Source: Mycoplasma buteonis
GTDB lineage: Bacteria > Bacillota_I > Bacilli_A > Mycoplasmatales > Metamycoplasmataceae
Assembly (NCBI RefSeq): GCF_000733865.1
Contig: NZ_JPOK01000009.1
Span: 1 to 64,000 of the forward strand
Direction: 5' to 3'
DNA: 64,000 nucleotides
Below the pieces are notes generated by a model. That model saw only the letters and a program-made list of their open reading frames with translations. It was not told the DNA's origin and made no database searches. Positions 1 through 11,110 of the stretch are shown in pieces (within the stretch, counting starts at the first letter, position 1; each line of letters opens with the position of its first letter). Both the position numbers and the translations under genes were made by a program.

Positions 1-251
<251 letters not shown>

Positions 252-307
252 AGATGTATATTCAGACATTTTAATAAATTATTATTACTATTCAGTTTTC
301 AAAAAAC

Positions 308-330
308 TAAGCCCAAGAGGGCATTTTTTT
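308..330 (+). terminator. Rho-independent terminator after 23S rRNA
   Basis: A GCCC-AAGA-GGGC hairpin (311-322) is followed by an uninterrupted T run. It sits about 60 bases past the end of the 23S sequence and separates the rRNA operon from secY. Confidence 0.75.
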
Positions 331-374
331 TATTTTATTAATTATTTTTTGTGCTAAAATAATACTTTATTAAG

Positions 375-380
375 TATAAT
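375..380 (+). promoter_or_regulatory. -10 box of the secY operon promoter
   Basis: A perfect TATAAT lies 36 bases upstream of the secY GTG and downstream of the rRNA terminator. No convincing -35 box is visible, which is normal for mycoplasma promoters. It would make the secY-rplQ cluster independent of the rRNA transcript. Confidence 0.6.
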
Positions 381-415
381 ATTGTAAAAGTAAAAGATAG
401 AATTGAGGTGTAATT

Positions 416-1795
416 GTGAATAATATTTTTTTAAAAACAAAAAATAGATGAAATAATTTTTGAAAACACAAAAATCTTGCAAAAAAATTTATTTATACAA
501 CTACATTATTAACAATTTTTATTTTAGGTACTACTTTAACACTACCTTTTGTTAGAGTTAATAGTGGAGCGTTAGATAATAATTCATTTATTAATACTCT
601 TAACCTAATTGGTGGTGGAGGATTAAGACGTTTTTCTGTTTTTGCATTAGGTATTAGTCCATTTATTAACGCTTCGTTAATAATGATGATTTTACAAACT
701 AAAATATTTCCACCAATTTATAAATTAAGTCAAAGCGGGCCACAAGGACGTAAAAAAATTAATATTATAACTAGAGTTTTAACATTAATAATCGCGTTTC
801 CGCAAGCTATTTTTTTGACTAAAGGTTTAACGGTTGGAACAAATAATTTTATAACAATTAGTTCTCAAGTTTTTTCTATAAATTTTTTAACTTATTTTTT
901 ATTACCTTTAATGTTGATTAGTGCTTCGTTATTTGCTTTATTTATTTCAGAGCAAATAACATCAAAAGGTGTTGGAAATGGTACGAGTTTAATAATTTTT
1001 GTTGGTATAGCAGCAAGAATTCCTTTTCAATTTCAAACGGCTTTTGGTACATATATTCAATCTGAATCTTCAGGTAGCGGTACTCTTGTAGGAGTAATTA
1101 ATTTTGTTACTTATGTTTTAGTGTATTTGAGTGTAATTATGGTTGTTTCTATAGTTTATGTAGCAGAAAGACACATACCAATTCAACAGGTTGGAGCAGG
1201 TCGCTCTAAAACAAAAAAAGAAATTGGTAAATTACCAATTAAATTAAATCCTGCAGGTATTATGCCTATAATTTTCGCTATGATGGTTCTTTCATTCCCA
1301 GGGATGATTGCAAACATTTTACCTGATACAAGTGCTTCAAAACAATGAATAAATATTAACTTACAATTTACTCAACCATTAGGTTTTTCATTATTATTAG
1401 TTATTATCTTTTTCTTTTCGTTAATTATGGGGATTCAACAATCAAAAGTTGATAAAATTGCTGAAGATTTTGCTAAAAATTCAACATTTATTCCTGGCGT
1501 TAGACCTGGGGAAGAAACACAAGATTATTTAATAGCTGTTGTATTTAGATTAAGTGTTTTTTCATCAATTTACTTATTAGTTTTAGGAAGTATGCAATTT
1601 GTAGAAATAATGACAGGTGTTTTAAATCAGGCTATCTCTTTCGGTGGAACATCAATTATGATTTTGGTGTCTACATCAATCGAAACAATCGCACAAATTC
1701 AAGCTAGAAATAAGACTAATAAATTAGCAAAAGCTAAAAGAATGACTATCACTAAAAGTGATGAATCAAATAATTTAGAAGGGTTATTATGATAA
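416..1795 (+). CDS. secY: Preprotein translocase subunit SecY
   Basis: Core channel of the Sec translocon in the membrane. The 459-residue protein shows the multi-span SecY pattern: a first membrane segment near residues 25-45, the GGGGLRRFSVFALGISPFI region (plug and TM2, residues about 65-85), a GNGTSLIIF motif and a cytosolic loop with an ERHIPIQQ-like motif. The GTG start has a GAGGTG Shine-Dalgarno five bases upstream. TGA codons near 1346 and at 1790-1792 are Trp, and the real stop is TAA at 1793-1795, overlapping adk by 7 bases. It is the first gene of the cluster here; rplO, its usual upstream neighbour, is absent. Confidence 0.97.
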
Positions 1796-2436
1796 ACAAA
1801 AATATTATTTTCATGGGAATGCCAGGAGCTGGAAAAGGTACTGTTGCTTCTTTAATTAAAGAAAAAACAAATTTATTTCATTTATCTACAGGTGAAGTTT
1901 TCCGTAATGAAATTAAAAATAAGACAGATTTAGGATTAAAAGTTCAAGAGTATGTTACTTCAGGAGGATATGTTCCTGATGAAATTACAAACAAAATCGT
2001 TGCTAAAGCGATAGACTCATTAATAGAAAATAAACAAAGATTTATTTTAGATGGATATCCACGCACATTAGCTCAAGTAGAGTTTTTACAAGCTCAGTAT
2101 GGTGATCAGTTTGCAGTAATTGAGTTAAAAGTATCTGTTGATGAAGTTTTAAGAAGACTAGGTGGTAGAAGAGTTTGTCCTTTATGTCAAACCGCATACC
2201 ATGTTGAGTTTAAAAAACCTAAAAATGAAGGACATTGTGATTTAGATAATCAAGAGCTTTTAATCAGAGCAGATGATTATGCTGATAAAATAGTTAATCG
2301 TTTAGATATTTATAATCAACAGACTAAACCTCTTCTAAATTACTACCAAAACAGCAACAATTTATATACTGTTGATGCTAGTGCAACACCAGATGAAGTT
2401 GCTAAAAAAGTTTTAGAAATAATAAATAATATCTAA
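1789..2436 (+). CDS. adk: Adenylate kinase
   Basis: Converts ATP + AMP to two ADP. The 215-residue protein has the P-loop GMPGAGKGT near residues 10-18, the AMP-binding LDGYPRT motif, and a long LID carrying zinc-finger-like ligands (CPLC near residues 127-130 and a later C..D), so it is the long, metal-binding form. The start overlaps the end of secY, implying translational coupling. The secY-adk pair is conserved in bacteria. Confidence 0.97.
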   Translation: MINKNIIFMGMPGAGKGTVASLIKEKTNLFHLSTGEVFRNEIKNKTDLGLKVQEYVTSGGYVPDEITNKIVAKAIDSLIENKQRFILDGYPRTLAQVEFLQAQYGDQFAVIELKVSVDEVLRRLGGRRVCPLCQTAYHVEFKKPKNEGHCDLDNQELLIRADDYADKIVNRLDIYNQQTKPLLNYYQNSNNLYTVDASATPDEVAKKVLEIINNI

Positions 2437-2446
2437 AAAAATGGTA

Positions 2447-2480
2447 AAATGTAAGTACTTTAAAGATGCTTGCATTTTTT
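2447..2480 (+). terminator. Hairpin with T run between adk and map (terminator or attenuator)
   Basis: AAAATGTAAG (2447-2456) pairs with CTTGCATTTT (2469-2478, one G-T pair), and the 3' arm runs into Ts. It could partly end secY-adk transcripts before map. Confidence 0.5.
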
Positions 2481-2509
2481 ATTGATTTTTTTATTCAAAT
2501 GAGGTTCTA

Positions 2510-3256
2510 ATGATTACAATTAAAGATAAAAATGCGATTGAAAAAATTAAAAAAAGTTGTGAAATCTTGGCAGAAGTTAAGAGTGTATTATATGACTTTG
2601 TAAGACCAGGGGTTTCTTTAAAAGAACTTGATCAATTGGCTTTTAAAGAAATAACAAAGAGAGGTGCACAACCTGCATTCCTAGGACTTTATGGTTTTCC
2701 TGCGACTGCGTGCATTTCCGTTAATCAACAATTGATTCATGGTATTCCATCTGATTATGTAATTAAAGATGGTGACCTTGTTAGTATTGATTTAGGATGT
2801 AAGTATCAAGGATATAATTCTGATAGTGCTTTTACAAAAGCTGTTGGAAATGTATCAGAAACTGATCGAAAAATTATTAGCGTGGCTGAAGGTGCTTTCC
2901 GAGCTGGTTTAAAAGCAATTAGACGTGGTGCCAGAGTTGGAGATATTTCATACGCTATTGGTCAATACATTAAAAAACACAATTTATATACTCCTGATGA
3001 GTTCTGTGGTCATGGGATAGGGCTTCAATTACACGAAGATCCAAATATTCCAAATGAAGGTAAAAAGGGAACCGGTCCTTTAATCAAAAATGGGATGGTG
3101 ATTTGTATTGAACCTATGATTACACAAAGTCCAGGAATTAAAATCTTAAAAGATGGTTGAACTGTAGTTTCGCGTGATAATAAAAATACAGCACATTATG
3201 AACATACAGTTTTAATCGAGGATTTTAAAGGTGTTGTTTTAACGAAAGGAATTTAA
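2510..3256 (+). CDS. map: Methionine aminopeptidase, type I
   Basis: Removes the initiator methionine from new proteins. The 248-residue product has the pita-bread metallopeptidase ligands in order: the first His in [10 protein letters not shown], Asp in [16 protein letters not shown] (two metal-binding Asp), His in FCGHGIG and Glu in CIEPM, with the last Glu in the C-terminal [10 protein letters not shown] region. TGA at 3158-3160 is an internal Trp. The start follows a GAGGTTCTA leader. It lies between adk and infA as in most Firmicutes and Mollicutes. Confidence 0.96.
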
Positions 3257-3257
3257 T

Positions 3258-3473
3258 TTGGCAAAAGATGCAATTAAATTAAAAGCAACCGTTAAAGAAA
3301 TTCATTCAACTGATTTATATTCAGTTGAATTAGAAAACGGTTTAATTATTAAAGCTCACATCTCAGGTAAAATGAGAGTAAATCATATTCGTATTTTACC
3401 AGGTGATAATGTTGATGTAGAGATGAGTCCTTACGATTTAACGCAAGGAAGAATTGTCTACAGACATAAATAA
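3258..3473 (+). CDS. infA: Translation initiation factor IF-1
   Basis: A 71-residue OB-fold protein that binds the 30S A site. The sequence ([19 protein letters not shown]..., later [17 protein letters not shown]) is a full-length IF-1. It starts with TTG, supported by GAAAGGA at 3244-3250 inside the end of map and by the conserved N-terminus; no ATG fits. One base separates it from the map stop. Confidence 0.96.
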   Translation: MAKDAIKLKATVKEIHSTDLYSVELENGLIIKAHISGKMRVNHIRILPGDNVDVEMSPYDLTQGRIVYRHK

Positions 3474-3485
3474 AAAGGAGAAACT

Positions 3486-3599
3486 ATGAAAGTTAGAGCT
3501 AGTGTTAAGAAAATGTGTAAAGACTGCAAAATTATTAAACGTAAAGGAGTTATCCGTGTAATTTGTGTACTTCCAAAACACAAACAAAGACAAGGATAA
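3486..3599 (+). CDS. rpmJ: 50S ribosomal protein L36
   Basis: A 37-residue protein, [20 protein letters not shown]..., with the L36 zinc-ribbon ligands CxxC (C11, C14) and a later Cys/His pair (C27, H32). An AAAAGGAGAAACT Shine-Dalgarno leader precedes it. Its place between infA and rpsM is the standard order. Confidence 0.97.
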   Translation: MKVRASVKKMCKDCKIIKRKGVIRVICVLPKHKQRQG

Positions 3600-3617
3600 T
3601 TAGAAAGGAAATATAAG

Positions 3618-3986
3618 ATGGCACGTATTTTAAACGTTGAAATTCCAAATGACAAACGTGTAGTTATTTCTCTTACATACATTTATGGTATTGGGAAATC
3701 AATTGCTAAAGAAATTTGTCAAAAAGCAAATATTGATGAAAATGCTCGTGTAAAAAATCTTTCAGAAGATGAATTATCAAGAATTCGTGAAGTTGCTAAA
3801 GATTATTTAACAGAAGGTGATCTACGTAGAGAAGTTACATTAAACATTAAACGTTTAATGGAAATTAAATGCTACCGTGGAATTAGACACCGTAAAGGTT
3901 TACCAGTTCGTGGTCAATCAACTCAAAAGAATGCTCGTACACGTAAAGGACCTAGAAAAACTGTTGCAGGAAAGAAAGGTAAATAA
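3618..3986 (+). CDS. rpsM: 30S ribosomal protein S13
   Basis: A 122-residue small-subunit head protein that contacts the P-site tRNA and bridge B1. The N-terminal helix-two-turn-helix ([15 protein letters not shown]) and the basic C-terminal tail ([17 protein letters not shown]) are typical. AGAAAGGA lies upstream. It is tightly spaced with rpsK (2 bases). Confidence 0.97.
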   Translation: MARILNVEIPNDKRVVISLTYIYGIGKSIAKEICQKANIDENARVKNLSEDELSRIREVAKDYLTEGDLRREVTLNIKRLMEIKCYRGIRHRKGLPVRGQSTQKNARTRKGPRKTVAGKKGK

Positions 3987-3988
3987 TA

Positions 3989-4378
3989 ATGGCACGTAAA
4001 TCAAAGAAAAAAAATATTACAAGTGGAGTGGCACACATTCACTCAACTAACCAAAACACAATTGTTACCTTTGCAGATGAAAACGGAAATGTAATCGCTT
4101 GAAGTTCAGCTGGTGCAATTGGTTACAAAGGAACTAAAAAGAAAACTCCTTATGCTGCTGGATTAGCAGCTCAAGCTGCTGCAGAAGCTGCTAAAGAACA
4201 AGGAATTAAAACTGTTAAGGTTGAATTAAAAGGTCTTGGAGCAGGTAAAGATGCTGCAAGAAAACAAATTGAAGTATCGGGTATTACAGTTACAGAAATT
4301 AAAGATGTTACACCAGTTCCACACAACGGAACAAGACCTCCAAAACGTATCTTAAAACGTGAACGTATGAAAAAATAA
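3989..4378 (+). CDS. rpsK: 30S ribosomal protein S11
   Basis: A 129-residue platform protein that binds 16S rRNA near the mRNA exit. Recognised by [38 protein letters not shown] and the C-terminal GTRPPKR. One TGA (near 4100) encodes the Trp in VIAWSSAG. It starts 2 bases after rpsM. Confidence 0.97.
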
Positions 4379-4406
4379 TTAGTTCGTAATTGAAAGAGGG
4401 TATCAA

Positions 4407-5414
4407 ATGGAAAAAATGAAACAATTAGTTTACTTAGAAAAACCTGAGATTAAACAAGTTGGAGAATACGAAACAACTTTTGTTCTTCAAGGATTAGAAA
4501 GAGGATATGGTAATACACTAGGTGTTGCTTTAAGAAGAGTTTTACTTTCAAGTATTACTTCTCTTGCTCCTTTTGCAGTTCGTATCGAAGGTGTAGAACA
4601 TGAGTTTCAAACAATTAAAGATGTTGTAGAAGATGTACCAAGTTTAATTATGAACTTAAGAAAAGTGCGTTTTATCTACAATCCTGACATGATTTCTGAT
4701 AATGATATTATTAAAGTTTCATTATCATCAGATGAAAAAGGAAGAATAAATTCTAGATATTTAGAAGTTAAAAACGCTGCTGGTATCGAAGTTATTGATC
4801 ACAACTTACATATTGCAGAAGTTATGACTGAAAACGCTTTAAAACTAGAAATGTTCCTTCGTCCTGGTCGTGGATTTATGTCTTTTGAGGAAAATAAAGC
4901 TTTTTTAAGTAAAAAAGAAGCTGAACTTGAATCAGATATTAAAAAAGGTAAATTTATTGCAGTAGATTCTAATTTCTCACCTATTGAAAAAGTTTTCTAC
5001 AATGTTACTGAATTAAACTCATCATCAGCAAAAATTGAAGAACAATTAGAGTTTACAATTAAAACTGATGGTACAGTTAAAGCAAAAGATGCAATTAAAA
5101 CTGCAAGTCAAATTTTAATTGGTCATTTACAAATTATTGGTGATGTTGATCAAATGAGTAAAATTGAATTATTCGAAGAAGAAACAAAAGAATTAGAAAC
5201 TAAAGATGAAGATGATATTGATATTACTCAATTAAATCTTTCAGTTCGTTCACTTAATGCTTTAAAAAGAATTAAGAAAACAAAACTTAGTCAAATTGCT
5301 GCAATGAAATATGAAGAACTTGAACAAACAAAGAATCTAGGTAAAAAATCAATTCAAGAAATTGTTGAAAAACTTGAAGAACATGGTTATGAACTAAAAG
5401 AAGGAGATGAATAG
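4407..5414 (+). CDS. rpoA: DNA-directed RNA polymerase subunit alpha
   Basis: A 335-residue subunit that nucleates RNA polymerase assembly. The N-terminal domain shows the dimerisation region RGYGNTLGVALRRVLLSSI (residues about 31-49) and HEFQTIKDVVEDV. The C-terminal domain (from about residue 270, LNLSVRSLNALKR, then KNLGKKSIQEI) is the DNA-binding helix-hairpin-helix. GAAAGAGGG supplies the Shine-Dalgarno. It sits between rpsK and rplQ in the alpha operon order. Confidence 0.97.
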   Translation: MEKMKQLVYLEKPEIKQVGEYETTFVLQGLERGYGNTLGVALRRVLLSSITSLAPFAVRIEGVEHEFQTIKDVVEDVPSLIMNLRKVRFIYNPDMISDNDIIKVSLSSDEKGRINSRYLEVKNAAGIEVIDHNLHIAEVMTENALKLEMFLRPGRGFMSFEENKAFLSKKEAELESDIKKGKFIAVDSNFSPIEKVFYNVTELNSSSAKIEEQLEFTIKTDGTVKAKDAIKTASQILIGHLQIIGDVDQMSKIELFEEETKELETKDEDDIDITQLNLSVRSLNALKRIKKTKLSQIAAMKYEELEQTKNLGKKSIQEIVEKLEEHGYELKEGDE

Positions 5415-5415
5415 A

Positions 5416-5778
5416 ATGGCAAATCCAACACAAATCTACTCACGTGATACAAAATGAAGAAATGGTGTAATGCGTTCATTAGTTAGTGAACTTTTTGCTA
5501 ACGGCAGAATAGTAACAACTGTAACAAGAGCTAAAGAAGTTAGAAGACACGCTGAAAAAATGATTACAAAAGCAAAACAACCAACATTAGCAAACAGAAG
5601 AATTGTTGCTGCTTACTTACGTCCAATTAACGCAAGTAACGGTCAAGATGTTCTTAAATATTTATTTGCAGAAATTGCACCTAAGTACGCTGAAAGAAAT
5701 GGTGGTTACACAAGAATTATTAAATTACCTAAACGTTTAGGTGATAACACACGTATGGCTATTATTGAATTAGTTTAA
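5416..5778 (+). CDS. rplQ: 50S ribosomal protein L17
   Basis: A 120-residue protein located near the peptide exit tunnel. The ATG at 5416 gives the conserved start [22 protein letters not shown]; the Trp is TGA. The [16 protein letters not shown] segment is typical. It starts one base after the rpoA stop, with the Shine-Dalgarno AAGGAG inside rpoA, and is the last gene of the cluster. Confidence 0.97.
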
Positions 5779-5818
5779 TCTAATCTTCGCTTTAATAATT
5801 AAAATTTAAATTATAAAA

Positions 5819-5845
5819 TATCAGTTCAACAACTGATATTTTTTT
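5819..5845 (+). terminator. Terminator of the secY-rplQ cluster
   Basis: TATCAGTT (5819-5826) pairs perfectly with AACTGATA (5831-5838) around a CAAC loop, followed by seven Ts. Confidence 0.8.
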
Positions 5846-5866
5846 CTTTTTTGATAAAATAAGAAT

Positions 5867-6721
5867 ATGCCAGAATATCCAGAAGTAACAGTAGTAACTA
5901 ATAGCCTAAAAGCACAAATTTTAAACAAAAAAATTACAGATTTTAAAACTTTAAATCCTAAGTTTTTAAAGAATATTTCTCCAGAGGAATTTAAAGCAAA
6001 TATTTTAAATAAAACAATCACAAAAGTAATAAACATAGGTAAATTTATCGAGATAACTCTTAGTGATCAAAGTAGAATTATTTCTCACTTACGCATGTCA
6101 GGTAAGTATTATATTTATCCAATCAAAATGCTTGATTTTGCATATAGTCAAATGCATAATTATGTATTTTTTATTTTAGATGAACAGTTTATTATCTGCT
6201 ATAACGATGCTCGAATGTTTGGTGGTTTTGATTTTATCCCTTCTGATGATCAAAGAGATTTATCCCAAATTAAAAAATTAGCTAACTTACCAATTGATGT
6301 AGATGTTGAACAGCTATTTAATAAACTTAAACGTAAAAATATCAGTATTAAAAGTGTTTTATTAGATCAATCATTGGTTTTAGGTATCGGAAATATTTAT
6401 GCTGATGAATCTTTATGAGCTAGTCAAATTCATCCAATGCAAAAATGCAACACTTTAACCAAACAGCAGTTAGAATTATTGCTATCTAATGCACAAAGAA
6501 TAATGGATCAAAGCATTTTGCAAGGCGGAAGCAGCGTGCATACTTACCAATCAGTAAACGATACAAAAGGTACTTACCAAAACGAACTTAAAGTTTATGG
6601 TCGTGCAAATAATTTATGTTTTAGATGTAAAATTGCAAATTTAGTAAAAGTAAGGTTAGATTACAAACCAAATGGGAGAGGAACAACATTTTGTCCAATA
6701 TGTCAAGAAATAAAGAATTAA
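5867..6721 (+). CDS. mutM: Formamidopyrimidine-DNA glycosylase (Fpg/MutM)
   Basis: Base-excision repair enzyme that removes 8-oxoguanine and nicks the abasic site. The 284-residue protein begins MPEYPEVTVV, giving the catalytic Pro2-Glu3. HLRMSGKY and the helix-two-turn-helix LGIGNIYADESLW are present, and the C-terminus has the zinc finger CFRC...CPIC. TGA at 6416-6418 encodes the Trp after ADESL. It overlaps the next gene by 22 bases, suggesting coupled expression. Confidence 0.95.
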
Positions 6722-7245
6722 TAATTGTTATTGATATGCTTAATGGATTTGCAAAAACAGGTCCATTAGCTAGCGATAATATTAATGCAATTATTCCGAA
6801 TATTCAAAAAATTTTAGAAAATAAAAAAGCTGATAATTTATTCATTTGTGATTCTCATTCTACTAGTGATCTTGAAATGAAATGCTATCCTGAGCATTGT
6901 TTAACTAATACTTATGAAGCTAAAGTTGTTTCAGAATTAGAAAAATATGTTCAAAATGTGATTTTAAAAAATACTACTAATGGTTTTTTTAATCTTGATA
7001 AGGATAAGTTATTAGAATATGATGTTATAACTTTAGTTGGTTGTTGCACTGATATTTGTGTTTTACAACTTGGTCTTAGTTTAATTACTTATTTATACAT
7101 GCTTAAATCCAAAACGAAAGTAGTAGTCTATTCAGATGCAGTTGCAACCTATGATTCTGAAAATCACAGTGCTACAGAATTTCATGAGTATGCTTTAAAA
7201 TTAATGCATAATGCTGGAATCGAGGTAACTGAATGAAAACAGTAG
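6700..7245 (+). CDS. Nicotinamidase-like cysteine hydrolase (isochorismatase family)
   Basis: A 181-residue hydrolase, probably acting on nicotinamide or a similar amide in the cytosol. The catalytic triad of the family can be placed: Asp in VIDMLNGF (near residue 12), Lys in ILKNTTNGFF, and Cys in GCCTDICV. DSH and YPEHC may be the metal-site residues typical of nicotinamidases. I chose ATG 6700 within mutM because it directly precedes the conserved strand. The TGA at 7234-7236 is Trp and the protein ends at TAG 7243-7245, overlapping the next gene. A nicotinamidase fits NAD salvage, but the exact substrate is inferred. Confidence 0.75.
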
Positions 7246-7556
7246 ATTTACATGGTTTGGAGTCACAAGAGGCTTCAATTATAGTTTTAAAAGAAATTCT
7301 ATCTTTCAAAAAAGGCCTAATTGATGAGCTTTTTTTAGTAACTGGACATGGAACTGGAATTTTGAAAGTAACTGTTGAAGATTTACTTAGAAAAAATGAT
7401 TTAAATTATAAATTATCAAATAATTCTGGTGCTTTTTATCTTTCCAAATCTAATAATTTTGATTATTTTTATAATATAAAATATAATGAAGATGACGAAC
7501 AAATAATAGATGAGCAAGAAATAAAAGATTTATTTGATGAGTTTAGTTTAAAGTAA
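7233..7556 (+). CDS. Smr-domain protein
   Basis: A 107-residue protein that is nearly all Smr domain, related to the MutS2 C-terminal endonuclease. The two family motifs are present: VDLHGL at residues 4-9 and GHGTG at about 43-47. The acidic tail (residues about 80-105) is not part of the domain. Known Smr proteins cleave nucleic acid, for example stalled mRNA; a role here is inference. It overlaps the preceding hydrolase by 13 bases. Confidence 0.8.
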   Translation: MKTVDLHGLESQEASIIVLKEILSFKKGLIDELFLVTGHGTGILKVTVEDLLRKNDLNYKLSNNSGAFYLSKSNNFDYFYNIKYNEDDEQIIDEQEIKDLFDEFSLK

Positions 7557-7565
7557 CAATTAATT

Positions 7566-9203
7566 ATGAAAAAAATTAAATTTCCAAAATGATTAATACT
7601 CTTTTTATCATTTATTTCTTTACCTTTACTCTCTTTTTCTTGCCAATCAATGCCTGAAGACAAAATTCAGATTAAAGAAAACAAACCTGAAAAAAATCAA
7701 AGTATAGATAATCAAACAAATGAATCGAATTTTGATTTAGATTCAGTAGAGAATAATAAAAATTTAGATGCTACTACAACGCGCTTACCAGAAGATATTT
7801 CTAAAAATAATCAAGATCCAAATTATTTACCTAAAGAAAATAATTCAGTAGCTAAAAGCAAAGGTGATAAGCAACGAAACGAAATTGATAGTTCTAAAAA
7901 TGAAGAAAAAGAAAATTCTGAAGTTTTAGCAAAAAAAGATTTGTCAACAAATAATTTAAATCTTGAAAATGGAGAAGCTGAAGAATCCAATTCTTTTAAT
8001 TTGAAAGAAACTGAAACACGTATAGATGAAAAAGAAAATCAAGATTTATCTAAAAATATAAAAGAAACAAAGTCAATAAATATCAAAAGCATTACTCTAG
8101 TTTTTGAGCAAGAAAATTTAATGAAAAATAAAATGACAAGTGCAGACTTTCTTAATAATACTCTAGATTTAACGAACTATATTAAAAGTGTTAGAGCAAT
8201 AGATTGAGAAGACAACTTAATAAATATTAGTTTCCCAAGTTTAGAGTATAGATTAGAAGTGGATAATTTTAAAAATACAAATATTGGTTATAAAATAAAT
8301 TTAAAATTACTGAAAAAAGATAAAATAGTTTATTCTGGTTCAAACGTTTTTACCGAAGGATTAAATTATTCAAAATCTGATTATTTAAATTATTTATTAG
8401 AAAATCAAGTATCACTTAAAAAAATAGATCGAGAAGTAAAAAAACATTTTCCTTCGTTTTTTGTGGCAAAGAAATTACAAGACTTAGACTTAAGTTCTTT
8501 ATTTTTAAATTTAAATTCTGACTATCAAATGTTTGATCATTTTCCGATTTTAATTCGTAGCAATTATTATGCTAATGATAATGAAGGTAAGTTATTTTTA
8601 AATTATTATTTAGAATACAACAATGAAAATACATCTGAGACTATAATTTCAAATTCTAAAAATATAGAAGTTCTAGATTTAAGTTCATTGAATTTAGATA
8701 ACGATTTTAATTTTGCTTTAGTTCACACTTTTGAATTTCCACAAAATGAAAAAATTAAGAATAAAATATTTTCCTGATATGAGCAAAATAAAAATAAAGA
8801 TAACTTAGCTTTAAGTAAATTTGATATAGCTCGTTTATTTAGATTTTTAAATAGAAATTTATATCGGATGATTGAAGCAACACAAAATGAGAACTTCGAA
8901 CTTTCTCTTTCTAACAACTACAATTTAGTAGGTAAGGTATTAGATACTAATTTTGTTATAAGTGGTTCGCACTCTGAAAATAGTTTTAATTTATCCAATG
9001 GTCTTTTAGCTAATCAAATTCAAATATTGAGAATTGATTTAGAGTTTGAAGGAGCTAATTTTACAAAAATATCTGATAATCGCTTAGAATTAAATGTCCA
9101 ATATAAGATATTAGTTACAATAAATGGTGCTACTTTAGAAAATTGATCTAATACTAAAGTTTTAGAATTTCAAGGAAATTTACCATTATATTTCCAAAAA
9201 TAA
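7566..9203 (+). CDS. Lipoprotein of unknown function
   Basis: A 545-residue surface lipoprotein. The N-terminus has a Lys-rich head, a hydrophobic segment and the lipobox LLSFSC (Cys25). Residues about 28-170 are a low-complexity N/K/E/S-rich stretch that probably acts as a spacer; the rest (about 170-545) is mixed alpha/beta with motifs such as ITLVFEQENLMKNKMTSADFLNN. Three TGA Trp codons (8205, 8775 and 9144 regions) interrupt it under the standard code. I do not recognise a domain. It starts 9 bases after the Smr gene and ends at a terminator. Confidence 0.85.
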
Positions 9204-9230
9204 AACCACAGTTTAGTAATTATTAAACTA

Positions 9231-9263
9231 AAAAGTTGACAATTTAATTTGCCAACTTTTTAT
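9231..9263 (+). terminator. Terminator after the lipoprotein gene
   Basis: AAAAGTTG (9231-9238) pairs with CAACTTTT (9253-9260) and is followed by a T-rich tract. A second weak hairpin (GTTTA/TAAAC) precedes it at about 9211-9228. Confidence 0.65.
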
Positions 9264-9339
9264 TTATTTTATCTTGCTATATTTTATGAAATATCAACTT
9301 AACAAATTGATTAATAGTTAATTTGATAATATTTTTAAT

Positions 9340-9846
9340 TTACTTTTTTAAAATTTCAAAAACAGGTGTTTCTAATTTTAATTCCTGATTAGTATTAACT
9401 TCTAACTTACCTAATTCGTAGTTCCCGGTTTCTGGTAAAACTAAAACTATACAATCGCTCCTAAAACCTTCTTTTTTAATTAAATTTAAATCAATTTTTC
9501 CAATTAGATCACCGTGTTTAACGATATCTTTTTCATTTACATATATTTCGAATCCGTTTCCTTTTAAATTGACAGTGTCAATCCCGACATGAATTAAAAT
9601 ATTAGATTTACTTTTTGTTGTAATTCCTAAAGCATGTTTAGTAGGAAAAACAAGATTTACTTGACCATCAACTGGAGCATAAATTTTTCCTTCATCATCA
9701 ATATTAAATTCAATAGCAAATCCTTCGCCTAGAGATTTTGAAGAAAAAACACCGTCATTTAAAGATTCTAAAGTTTGAAATTTACCTTTTGCTGCTGGGT
9801 ATAATAGCTCATTTTGTACCTTATTAAAAAATTTAAAAAAACCCAT
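9340..9846 (-). CDS. crr: PTS glucose-type EIIA component
   Basis: A 168-residue stand-alone EIIA(Glc) phosphocarrier, which takes phosphate from HPr and passes it to a sugar-specific IIB. The family pattern is intact: ESLNDGVFS near residues 27-35, the His of FPTKHALGI (H71) and the phosphorylated His of ILIHVGIDTV (H86), and GDLIGKID. It is divergent from mnmA. It contrasts with the protein at 23843-24778, which shares the ESLNDGVFS signature but lacks both His. Confidence 0.92.
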   Translation of the reverse strand: MGFFKFFNKVQNELLYPAAKGKFQTLESLNDGVFSSKSLGEGFAIEFNIDDEGKIYAPVDGQVNLVFPTKHALGITTKSKSNILIHVGIDTVNLKGNGFEIYVNEKDIVKHGDLIGKIDLNLIKKEGFRSDCIVLVLPETGNYELGKLEVNTNQELKLETPVFEILKK

Positions 9847-9940
9847 AACTTCCTTTCTTTTTTATTATATTATTTTTAACTCTTTTTAAAAATATTTCAA
9901 CCTTCTTGTTTATTTTACGTATATAAAAATTTAAAAAATA

Positions 9941-9946
9941 TATAAT
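9941..9946 (+). promoter_or_regulatory. -10 box upstream of mnmA
   Basis: TATAAT 42 bases before the mnmA ATG, in the divergent spacer between crr and mnmA. No clear -35 box. Confidence 0.5.
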
Positions 9947-9978
9947 TAATTAAATTATTAATAATTTAATTGCAGTAA

Positions 9979-11103
<1,125 letters not shown>

Positions 11104-11110
11104 GAGAATT

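Noticed and set aside
252-415. Possible 5S rRNA after 23S
   Set aside because: The spacer is AT-rich with only a terminator and a promoter; no 5S-like sequence is present.
416-1795. Apparent frameshift/stop breaks in secY and most other genes when read with the standard code
   Set aside because: All breaks fall at TGA, in conserved Trp positions; genetic code 4 removes them. Only TAA at 43524-43526 remains as a true interruption.
3458-3682. Minus-strand ORF opposite rpmJ/rpsM
   Set aside because: Shadow of well-conserved ribosomal protein genes; no ribosome site or homology.
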